In this document: positions 8,271-14,243 of the stretch, piece after piece
How the letters are laid out: every line of letters begins with the position of its first letter
How positions within the stretch are numbered: position 1 is the stretch's first letter
DNA from: Saccharicrinis sp. UBA6048
GTDB lineage: Bacteria > Bacteroidota > Bacteroidia > Bacteroidales > Marinilabiliaceae
Reading direction: 5' to 3'
Assembly: GCA_002429115.1 (NCBI GenBank)
Contig: DIYS01000190.1
Coordinates: forward strand, 1-14,581
Length of the DNA stretch: 14,581 bases
Notes under the pieces: model-generated
Seen by the model: only the letters and a program-made list of their open reading frames with translations
Told to the model about the DNA's origin: nothing
The model's database searches: none
Position numbers and translations under genes: made by a program

Positions 8271-8897
8271 ATGAGAAAGATATTATATACACTTTTCACA
8301 GTGGCGGTATTATTCACCGCTTGTGAACCAAAGGACAACTTTATCGATACAGGTATTTCCATCGGGAAATACGATGGGAATATGATGGAGTATTTTGCTT
8401 CAAACAGTTACGATTGGGATACCACAGCATTGGTGATCAAACGAGCCGGTATTGAAGATATCTTTACAGGCGATGATCCGGATTACCCTGAGATTACCTT
8501 TCTGGGGCCGACGAACCATTCTATTCGCCGTTGGATGCTACAAAACAGCTACGATAAGGTGGCTGATATACCTGTTGATATGTGTAAAGATATGATGCTT
8601 AAACACATTGTGAAGGGTAAATACATGAAGGCCGATATTGAGTTTAGAAACATGGCCTATACGGCAGCAAGCCCCGATCAGGATGGAGGCACAGAACTCA
8701 CCACTTTGAGTGGTAATAAAATATTGGCTTATAAAGAACGACTCGACTATGCAGGTATAGCAGAAGCAGGTGCCATTGTACTTAGATTCTATTCAAAAAC
8801 CTTACTTCAAAAAGTACCACTGGCATCCGCTGATATTGAAAGCGATAACGGTGTTGTGCATTCATTAAACTATTCGTACACATTTGGCCAAATTTAA
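8271..8897 (+). CDS. Fasciclin-like lipoprotein of the SusCD operon
   Basis: This 208-residue lipoprotein has a lipobox FTAC with Cys18. The body resembles a single, divergent fasciclin (FAS1) domain: TFLGPTNHSI (76-84) matches the family's early ThFAPTN-type motif, LKHIVKGKY (110-118) the central H-box region, and ADIESDNGVVHSLNY (187-201) the C-terminal strand motif with the NG-VH turn. FAS1 domains are extracellular adhesion modules, and such proteins often accompany SusCD pairs. It starts 6 bases after the SusD stop. Inferred role: an accessory surface protein helping ligand capture or assembly of the SusCD complex. The fold call is moderately sure; the function is not known. Confidence 0.75.
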   Translation: MRKILYTLFTVAVLFTACEPKDNFIDTGISIGKYDGNMMEYFASNSYDWDTTALVIKRAGIEDIFTGDDPDYPEITFLGPTNHSIRRWMLQNSYDKVADIPVDMCKDMMLKHIVKGKYMKADIEFRNMAYTAASPDQDGGTELTTLSGNKILAYKERLDYAGIAEAGAIVLRFYSKTLLQKVPLASADIESDNGVVHSLNYSYTFGQI

Positions 8898-8908
8898 AAA
8901 CTACAAAG

Positions 8909-9322
8909 ATGAAATATATAGTTATAATTGTGGCAGTTGTTGGTATGTTACTGCCATCATGTAAAGATTATCCGGTTGGATACCTTAGTACCGAGTATGC
9001 AAAATACAACCCTGATGAATTATTAGTAAAAAAGGAGGTTACAGATCCGCATAGAATAGAATTTAATATTCCGTGGCTTTCATTACCCATCGAGGGTGTA
9101 GAAGGAACCGCTCCTATATTATATACCATAAAAGAGGTAAAATCTCAAACCAGCTTTGACATGGATCAATTTTTAAAAGATGTCAATGTGCGTGGAAATG
9201 GCATATTTGAGGTAGCCTTAGATCATAAAATCCCTTCAGGCAATTACGTGATTAGTCTGCAGGCCAAGAATGAAGGACACACTCAACTGATTTCTGATAT
9301 TTTTACAATTGTCATTGAGTGA
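8909..9322 (+). CDS. Small beta-rich surface lipoprotein, last gene of the SusCD operon
   Basis: This 137-residue lipoprotein has a signal peptide ending LPSC, with Cys18. After a short linker the protein looks like one immunoglobulin-like beta-sandwich: alternating strands around EFNIPWLSLPIEGV (51-64), PILYTIKEV (69-77), GNGIFEVALD (96-105) and the closing PSGNYVISLQAKNEG (109-123). I cannot assign a named family with confidence. Position at the end of the operon, 11 bases after the fasciclin-like gene and before a strong terminator, fits the place where SusE/SusF-like ligand-binding lipoproteins are usually found. Inferred role: an accessory outer-membrane binding protein. Confidence 0.7.
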   Translation: MKYIVIIVAVVGMLLPSCKDYPVGYLSTEYAKYNPDELLVKKEVTDPHRIEFNIPWLSLPIEGVEGTAPILYTIKEVKSQTSFDMDQFLKDVNVRGNGIFEVALDHKIPSGNYVISLQAKNEGHTQLISDIFTIVIE

Positions 9323-9349
9323 GTTGTTTAGGTAACTATTGCATTGTGT

Positions 9350-9402
9350 TTAAACTCCCTTAAAACAAGAGGAAGAGCCGGCGAAAGTCGGCTCTTTTAT
9401 TA
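9350..9402 (+). terminator. Strong intrinsic terminator of the SusCD operon
   Basis: AAGAGCCG (9373-9380) pairs perfectly with CGGCTCTT (9389-9396), followed by TTATT. Two more inner pairs can form around a GAAA tetraloop (9383-9386). It lies about 50 bases after the last operon stop codon. The whole segment 9350-9402 recurs in decayed form at 9650-9702. Confidence 0.9.
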
Positions 9403-9413
9403 AAGATGATATA

Positions 9414-9629
9414 GTGTATACCGGATTGTTAGTGAAATGCCCATACGATGATGAAGGACAAAACTGTCCATTTAGTACCATACGGCAAAAGGGTTTATAC
9501 GACGCTTTTAAAATATGGAGCCGTTTAAGTGAAGAAGAGAAAGAAAAATTAATCAATCAACACATCCATTGTTCCAACCATTTTAGTGTTCCTTTGAAGG
9601 TTAGCGAAGATAGTGTTGAAATTACCTGA
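9414..9629 (+). CDS. Small Cys/His-rich protein, family not recognised
   Basis: This 71-residue reading frame starts at GTG; the upstream ATG at 9406 is in another frame, and no in-frame ATG exists. It has no signal peptide or membrane segment, so it should be cytoplasmic. Three cysteines (9, 18, 53) and three histidines (50, 52, 56) are arranged as KCP...NCPF...HIHC...H, which suggests a metal-binding fold. The middle (about 20-48) is predicted helical, with LSEEEKEKLINQH. Codon choice looks like that of its neighbours. The start lies only 13 bases after the upstream terminator's T-run, with no promoter visible, and a second terminator-like copy follows it. It may be expressed by read-through, or be a small cassette that moved in with its terminator. 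Function unknown. Confidence 0.6.
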   Translation: MYTGLLVKCPYDDEGQNCPFSTIRQKGLYDAFKIWSRLSEEEKEKLINQHIHCSNHFSVPLKVSEDSVEIT

Positions 9630-9649
9630 TTCAAAAGGTAGTTGTTACT

Positions 9650-9702
9650 TTAATTCCCTCTTAACAAGTGGAAGAACCGGTAAAAGTCGACTCTTTTATT
9701 TT
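9650..9702 (+). repeat. Decayed copy of the 9350-9402 terminator
   Basis: The segment repeats 9350-9402 with scattered changes and one single-base gap. AAGAACCG (9672-9679) faces CGACTCTT (9688-9695), so two of the eight stem pairs are lost, while the CTCTTTTATT tail is kept. It may still end transcription weakly. A related hairpin, with the same AACAAGTGRAAGARCCGG lead, closes the window's last gene at 14203-14243. Confidence 0.7.
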
Positions 9703-9925
9703 AATGGTAGAATAGAAAAAGATCTTTCAAAAGTAACCATATATTTATGGTGACCTAAATGAAGAGGTAGGCGCATTAACAAAAAAAAGAACTTGACATT
9801 TTTAAAAGCAAAAAAGCAAAGTTGAATTAAAAAATGGAAGTAATCACGAAGAAGCCATTATTGCTTCTGTTCAAAAGTTAAAGCAGATCTTTAGCTTAAA
9901 TTAAAAATCGATAAAAGAGTAAATT
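9703..9925. other. Non-coding leader with a possible gene remnant
   Basis: This A-rich stretch precedes the first ClpP-like gene. A TATATTTA at 9740-9747 differs by one base from the -7 promoter consensus, but I see no matching upstream element. The frame 9806-9904 is open without a start codon and ends in a protein-like tail (EEAIIASVQKLKQIFSLN). It may be the end of a decayed gene. Neither observation is firm. Confidence 0.3.
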
Positions 9926-10531
9926 ATGACAAACCAGGTATTCTTAATCTTTTTAGCACTTAACTTACTGTTTGTTTCATGCAGTAAAGATGATGAAGCA
10001 TTTGACCCCAATAAAAAACAATTTGGAATTTTTAAGGTTCTGGATGATAAAACTACTGTTGAGATGAATGGTGTGATAGGTAGTGCCTCGTTAAGTAACT
10101 TTAATAACTTATTAAAAGCCTATCCGAATATTAAAAAGATAAACATTAAGAATGGTCCCGGATCAAAAGATGATGAAATCAATTTAAAGCTATCCCTAAA
10201 AGTACACCAAAAAGGCATTAATATTCATTTGTTAGATAATACGGAAATTGCTTCGGGAGCTGTTGATTTTTTTCTTGCAGGCGTGAAAAGAACACGAGGA
10301 AAAAATACAAAAATAGGTGTCCATTCATGGGGTACAGATCAAGAAAAAGCAACCGATTTTCCTAAGGGACATAAATATCATTTGCCGTACATAAACTATT
10401 ACACAAATGTTGGTTTTACCCAAAAACAGGCCGAAGATTTTTACTATTTTACCATTTATGCAGCATCGCCTGATGGAATTCACTGGATGACAGAGCAAGA
10501 GATTGTTAAATACAATATGCTTTCAGAGTAA
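9926..10531 (+). CDS. ClpP/crotonase-like lipoprotein, copy 1
   Basis: This 201-residue lipoprotein has lipobox FVSC (Cys19). SKDDE after the cysteine resembles the acidic lipoprotein export signal that sends Bacteroidota lipoproteins to the cell surface. The rest follows the order of a ClpP-like fold of the COG3904 type: an oxyanion-like turn NGPGS (76-80), LLDNTEIASG with candidate nucleophile Ser110, FFLAGVKR (115-122), then TKIGVHSW with candidate His133, and a C-terminal HWMTEQEI (186-193) like the helix that follows the acid in ClpP relatives. Asp183 could be the third catalytic residue. Enzyme activity is inferred, not shown. It differs from its two downstream copies in the first 100 residues, but is nearly identical to copy 2 after residue 121 (4 differences in 81). 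Confidence 0.85.
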   Translation: MTNQVFLIFLALNLLFVSCSKDDEAFDPNKKQFGIFKVLDDKTTVEMNGVIGSASLSNFNNLLKAYPNIKKINIKNGPGSKDDEINLKLSLKVHQKGINIHLLDNTEIASGAVDFFLAGVKRTRGKNTKIGVHSWGTDQEKATDFPKGHKYHLPYINYYTNVGFTQKQAEDFYYFTIYAASPDGIHWMTEQEIVKYNMLSE

Positions 10532-10568
10532 TTTCGATTAATATCAAAAATTACAGTTTTACTCCACT

Positions 10569-10625
10569 ATGTTAGATCAATGTATGAACTATATGGTGGA
10601 ATCATTTAGAAACTATTATTTATGA
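10569..10625 (+). CDS. Possible 18-residue leader peptide before copy 2
   Basis: An ATG at 10569 opens an 18-codon frame (MLDQCMNYMVESFRNYYL) whose stop codon overlaps the ATG of copy 2 in an ATGA arrangement. Such overlaps allow translational coupling. The analogous segment before copy 3 is instead in frame with copy 3. It could be a leader peptide or chance; no other evidence supports it. Confidence 0.2.
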   Translation: MLDQCMNYMVESFRNYYL

Positions 10626-11227
10626 ATCGATCAAAAATACTTTTGTTTATTGGATTATCCTTATCACTTGTTGGTTGTAAGGTGTTTTTGCCAGCTGAAT
10701 TGAGACAATTGGAAGGATTACAGATTTTTGCTGTTTCTGACGCAGGCGATTACTTTGTGCTCGATGGTGTCATTAACTCATCTTCATTTAAAGAGTTTAT
10801 AAAACTAAGTCAACTTCATCCCAATATTAATACGATAAAGATCGCTCATTGTGGCGGATCAATAAATGATAATGTTAATCTCCAATTGGCATCATATGTT
10901 CACGAAAAAGGTTTCGATATTCATTTATTAGACAATGCTGAAATAGCCTCAGGGGGTGTAGATTTTTTTCTTGCCGGGATTAAAAGAACCTGTGGAGGTA
11001 ATACAAAAATAGGTGTTCACTCTTGGGGTACAGACCAAGAAAAAGCAACTGATTTTCCTAAGGGACATAAATATCATTTGCCATACATTAAGTATTACAC
11101 AAACGTTGGTTTTACCCAAAAACAGGCCGAAGATTTTTACTATTTTACCATTTATGCTGCATCGCCGGATGGGATTCACTGGATGACAGAGCAAGAAATA
11201 GTTAAATACAATATGCTTTCAAATTAA
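10622..11227 (+). CDS. ClpP/crotonase-like lipoprotein, copy 2
   Basis: This 201-residue lipoprotein is a paralog of the genes on either side. Lipobox LVGC (Cys19) is followed by KVFLPAE, with no acidic export signal, so it probably stays on the periplasmic side of a membrane. The ClpP-like features sit at the same positions as in copy 1: turn HCGGS (76-80), LLDNAEIASGG with Ser110, FFLAGIKR, TKIGVHSW with His133, Asp183. Cys77 and Cys124, absent from copy 1, are shared with copy 3 and might form a disulfide. Its first 100 residues resemble copy 3 and its last 80 copy 1, so the gene is a mosaic. It starts 90 bases after copy 1, and the ATG matches that of copy 3 with conserved flanking bases. 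Confidence 0.85.
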   Translation: MNRSKILLFIGLSLSLVGCKVFLPAELRQLEGLQIFAVSDAGDYFVLDGVINSSSFKEFIKLSQLHPNINTIKIAHCGGSINDNVNLQLASYVHEKGFDIHLLDNAEIASGGVDFFLAGIKRTCGGNTKIGVHSWGTDQEKATDFPKGHKYHLPYIKYYTNVGFTQKQAEDFYYFTIYAASPDGIHWMTEQEIVKYNMLSN

Positions 11228-11302
11228 TTTCGAGAAATGTCACTATTTAAAACTACAATTCCCCCTAAGCTGTTCATAAGAGGCCTGTTAAAACTGTTAT
11301 TT

Positions 11303-11908
11303 ATGAATCGGTCAAGCGTAATTTTGTTTATTGGATTATCCTTATCACTTGTTAGTTGTAGGGTGTTTCGATTCTCTGAATTTAGAGAAATGGAACGATC
11401 AAATATTTTCTCTGTTTCTGAGGTAGACAATTGCTTTATTCTCAATGGTGTCATCAACTCATCGGCTTTAAGGAGTTTTAAAACTCTGTGCCAGATATAC
11501 CCTGACATAAAGAAGATAAATATCGTTAATTGCGATGGCTCAATAAATGATGATGTTAACCTGCAATTAGCAGCGTATGTCCATGAGAAAGGGTTCAACA
11601 TTCATCTAATGGACAATGCTGAAATTGCTTCAGGAGGTGTTGATTTTTTTCTTGCCGGGATTAAAAGAACCTGTGGAGATAATACAAAAATAGGAGTTCA
11701 CTCCTGGAGTGAAGGCAGGTTGCAAGCAACTGATCTTGCTGAAGGGCATAAGTATCACCAAGAGTATATTGATTATTATCGGACAATTGGGTTTACACAA
11801 CAACAAGCCGAAGATTTTTACTATTTCACAATTTATGCAGCACCACCGGAAGAAGTCCATTGGATGACTGAGAAGGAAATACTTTATTTTAAACTAATAA
11901 CAGGATGA
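11303..11908 (+). CDS. ClpP/crotonase-like lipoprotein, copy 3
   Basis: With the start at 11303 this protein has 201 residues, like the other two, and begins MNRSS...FIGLSLSLVSC as copy 2 does; the bases TTATTTATGAATCG around the ATG are shared with copy 2. An in-frame ATG at 11237 would add 22 residues before the lipoprotein signal and is less likely. Lipobox LVSC (Cys19) is followed by RVFRFSE, without an acidic export signal. The Ser110 and His133 contexts (EIASGG, IGVHSW) are kept; the residue at 183 is Glu. Cys77 and Cys124 are present, plus Cys43 and Cys63. The stretch after His133 (SEGRLQATDLAEGHKYHQEY) has diverged from copies 1 and 2. The stop overlaps the thioredoxin-like gene's start by 4 bases. 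Confidence 0.83.
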   Translation: MNRSSVILFIGLSLSLVSCRVFRFSEFREMERSNIFSVSEVDNCFILNGVINSSALRSFKTLCQIYPDIKKINIVNCDGSINDDVNLQLAAYVHEKGFNIHLMDNAEIASGGVDFFLAGIKRTCGDNTKIGVHSWSEGRLQATDLAEGHKYHQEYIDYYRTIGFTQQQAEDFYYFTIYAAPPEEVHWMTEKEILYFKLITG

Positions 11909-12483
11909 TCAACAAGTTAATTACAGCAGTTATACTTCTTTTTATTGGAAGCTCACTAGTTTGTTCACAAGAATATATTGATGAAGAAGAGAACGAACTG
12001 ATGGCTGAAATAGAGATAGATGAGTCAGGTAGTGCTTTTATAGGGAAAAAAGCGCCTGAGTTTAGTATTACCGATATAGAAGGAAGGCATTTGTCTACTG
12101 AATATTTAAAAGGTAAAATACTTGTTTTGAACTTTTGGTTCACCTTTTGTAAGCCTTGTGTCAAGGAAATTAAAGAACTGAACAAAGTGTATGAAACGTT
12201 TAATGTCAACAATGATATTGTATTTGCAGCAATAACTTTTGAAGGAGAAGAAGAAGTGCGTGATTTTCTGAAAAAAAAGCATTTCAGTTACCCGATCATT
12301 GCAGCTGATGATGAAGTGTTAGATTTATTTGGTATTCAGGATTATCCTACGAATATTATAATTGATAAGGCAGGAAACTACTATTATTATTCTATTGGAT
12401 CTTATCGGGGAATAGGTCAGGAAATAACCAGGCAGATTCAAGGTGCAATAGGTGGTGAAAATTCTTTGAAGAATTTAAAATGA
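11905..12483 (+). CDS. TlpA/ResA-like periplasmic thioredoxin
   Basis: This 192-residue protein should be a thiol-disulfide oxidoreductase of the TlpA/ResA type. A signal peptide covers about the first 22 residues (MINKLITAVILLFIGSSLVC); Cys20 is preceded by Leu-Val, a poor lipobox, so signal peptidase I cleavage near SQ is more likely. An acidic linker (24-42) leads to the domain start IGKKAPEFSITDIEGR (46-61). The active site is FCKPC (Cys82, Cys85) after VLNFWFT, and the cis-proline loop is YPT (147-149). Its ATG overlaps the stop of copy 3 as ATGA, so the two are translationally coupled. The inferred job is to reduce or isomerise disulfides in exported partners, possibly the Cys-bearing ClpP-like copies 2 and 3. 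Confidence 0.88.
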   Translation: MINKLITAVILLFIGSSLVCSQEYIDEEENELMAEIEIDESGSAFIGKKAPEFSITDIEGRHLSTEYLKGKILVLNFWFTFCKPCVKEIKELNKVYETFNVNNDIVFAAITFEGEEEVRDFLKKKHFSYPIIAADDEVLDLFGIQDYPTNIIIDKAGNYYYYSIGSYRGIGQEITRQIQGAIGGENSLKNLK

Positions 12484-12509
12484 ACTCGGGTTAGTAAATG
12501 ATCCTTGCA

Positions 12510-12532
12510 ATTACATGTAATAGTTAACTATT
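12510..12532. promoter_or_regulatory. Two overlapping palindromes
   Basis: ATTACATGTAAT (12510-12521) and AATAGTTAACTATT (12519-12532) are both perfect palindromes and share three bases. They lie 27-49 bases after the thioredoxin stop. They may be operator half-sites for a regulator of the downstream gene, or a weak transcript end. No T-run follows. Confidence 0.45.
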
Positions 12533-12585
12533 CAAACGAATCATTAAAAAAGACTAATAGACTAACTTATAATTACAATAAGTGA

Positions 12586-12611
12586 TATATTTGTGAAAAT
12601 TTTCACAAATA
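12586..12611 (+). promoter_or_regulatory. Promoter -7 element overlapping a 24-bp perfect palindrome
   Basis: TATATTTG (12586-12593) matches the Bacteroidota -7 element TAnnTTTG exactly. A perfect 24-bp palindrome (12588-12611, half-site TATTTGTGAAAA) overlaps it and covers the expected start of transcription near 12600. I see no good -33 TTTG at the right distance. A repressor bound to the palindrome would block this promoter. The ATG of the LamG-like gene is at 12626. Confidence 0.6.
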
Positions 12612-12625
12612 AAAATTATTAAATA

Positions 12626-14140
12626 ATGGATAAAAAATTTAGACCACATCTTGCCCTTTTAAGCATTATATCAATATTGGCTTTCATCATAACAGCTTGT
12701 AGTAAAGATGATGATACAACAATTATTAAACCAAGTATCAAAGAACCTAATCAACCCAATGCTTTGGTACCAGAGAAGGGGCTTACTTCAGTTATCGGTT
12801 TTTGGGATTTTAACAATACGGGTAAAAACCGTGTAACAGGAGAAAGTGGTGATTGGGTAATCGACGGTATTTCATATGATGAGAAAGGGCTGGTGTTCGG
12901 TAAAAATATTACTAAAGAACAAGCATTAAAGAGTAGGGTAAAACTTTTTGATGCCTCTCAAGGGGCTGATAAGGGGCTGTCTAATGGGCGTTATTTTTCA
13001 GGAGCAGTAAAGTTTAAAGTAGTCAAAGACCCGGATGAGGCGTTTAGTTTTACAATACTGTCATTTGGAACGAAACCAAGGTTTTTAGAACTTAAAAACC
13101 TAAATGGTAAAATACGCATGGAAACCAACAATGGTAATACTGCGACGACCACTGATATTGAGATACCGGAAAAAATTTGGAATGTTTTGTATTTCAGGTA
13201 TGAAGGATTTCAGGTGCCTGACAACAATAAATTTTATCTGCAATTAAATGATGGAGAAGAAGTCAGCATCGACTTAAAAGATTTTGAAATTGAATCGTAT
13301 GCGAATGATACCGACATTAATTTAGGCTTTTCGAGCAATGGAGATACTTTTAAAGGAAATATCGATTGGATGATTCTTGCACGAGGAGGAATGAAACCTG
13401 AAAATGCCCAATATTTGGTAAAGGATTTTCAACCAGGCATAGCAGACGATAGTGATCCTAAACAGCCAAGCCCCTTGATGCCGGGCAAGGGTGAATATAC
13501 AAATATCGGATTTTGGGATTTTAACACCAACGGTAAAAATGCCGTAATCGGTGAAAGTGGCGATTGGCCAAACCTGGGTATCCCTTACGGCGATCAAGGG
13601 CTGAAATTTGACAATACTGTTACAGGACCGGTCACAGTAAATAGCAGGATCAAACTTTTTAATCCGGACGGTGATCGGGAAATAGGAATGCAACAACAAC
13701 GCTACTTTTCGGGAGCCGTTAAATTCAAAGTAGCCAGTGAGCCCGGCAAAGACCTTGACCATACTATACTGTCCTTTGGATCTGACCCAAGGTGGCTGGA
13801 ACTGAACCTCCTGAAGGGTAAGATACAGATGCAGACTAAAGATGGTGAAATTAAAACGACAACCGATATTGAAGTGCCGGAAAAGGTGTGGAATGTATTG
13901 TATTTCAGGTATGAGGAATTTTCGGACAACAATCTTTTCCTGCAATTAAATGATGGAAAAGAAGTGGCTGTTGATTTAAAGGATTTTAAAATAGATGCTT
14001 ATGCAAAGGATACTGATATCAACCTCGGATTTTCGGGTAGTTCCAATATCTTTAAAGGGAGTGTCGACTGGGTAATATTGAGCCTTGGACGTATGAAGCC
14101 AGAGGGTGTTCAATACCTTGTCAATGAATTTCATAAATAA
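12626..14140 (+). CDS. Lipoprotein with two tandem LamG/concanavalin-like domains
   Basis: This 504-residue lipoprotein has lipobox ITAC (Cys25) followed by SKDDD, like the acidic surface-export signal. After a Pro-rich linker it consists of two similar repeats, about residues 44-269 and 281-503. Shared blocks are IGFWDFN (57-63 and 294-300), GESGDW (72-77 and 309-314), RYFSGAVKFKV (122-132 and 359-369), TILSFG (143-148 and 380-385), WNVLYFRYE (185-193 and 422-430) and LQLNDG (205-210 and 439-444). The pattern of beta strands ending in FKGNIDWMIL / FKGSVDWVIL fits the laminin-G-like jelly-roll fold used for carbohydrate or protein binding. No catalytic residues can be recognised. It probably has its own promoter (12586) and ends at two terminators. 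Inferred role: a surface-binding or adhesion protein. Confidence 0.8.
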   Translation: MDKKFRPHLALLSIISILAFIITACSKDDDTTIIKPSIKEPNQPNALVPEKGLTSVIGFWDFNNTGKNRVTGESGDWVIDGISYDEKGLVFGKNITKEQALKSRVKLFDASQGADKGLSNGRYFSGAVKFKVVKDPDEAFSFTILSFGTKPRFLELKNLNGKIRMETNNGNTATTTDIEIPEKIWNVLYFRYEGFQVPDNNKFYLQLNDGEEVSIDLKDFEIESYANDTDINLGFSSNGDTFKGNIDWMILARGGMKPENAQYLVKDFQPGIADDSDPKQPSPLMPGKGEYTNIGFWDFNTNGKNAVIGESGDWPNLGIPYGDQGLKFDNTVTGPVTVNSRIKLFNPDGDREIGMQQQRYFSGAVKFKVASEPGKDLDHTILSFGSDPRWLELNLLKGKIQMQTKDGEIKTTTDIEVPEKVWNVLYFRYEEFSDNNLFLQLNDGKEVAVDLKDFKIDAYAKDTDINLGFSGSSNIFKGSVDWVILSLGRMKPEGVQYLVNEFHK

Positions 14141-14165
14141 AGCCATCCAAAAGATACACTGCTTG

Positions 14166-14182
14166 CCCCGAGTTTCTCGGGG
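14166..14182 (+). terminator. Short GC-rich hairpin after the LamG-like gene
   Basis: CCCCGAG (14166-14172) pairs perfectly with CTCGGGG (14176-14182) around a 3-base loop, 25 bases after the stop codon. A short T-run (TTTT) follows a few bases later. It probably acts together with the next hairpin. Confidence 0.7.
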
Positions 14183-14202
14183 AACTTCAGTTTTAAGATA
14201 CT

Positions 14203-14243
14203 AAACAAGTGAAAGAGCCGGCCATCACCGGCTCTTTATTTTA
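14203..14243 (+). terminator. Intrinsic terminator, same family as 9350-9402
   Basis: AAAGAGCCGG (14212-14221) pairs perfectly with CCGGCTCTTT (14228-14237) around a 6-base loop, followed by ATTTT. The lead AACAAGTG and the stem match the terminators at 9350-9402 and 9650-9702, so one terminator sequence occurs three times in 5 kb. Confidence 0.9.

Noticed and set aside
11237..11302. N-terminal extension of copy 3 from an upstream ATG
   Set aside because: Adds 22 residues before a complete lipoprotein signal; the internal ATG matches copy 2 in sequence, flank and protein length.
13322..13945. 207-residue minus-strand frame inside the LamG-like gene
   Set aside because: It is antisense to the conserved repeat blocks of a convincing lipoprotein and reads as low-complexity shadow sequence.
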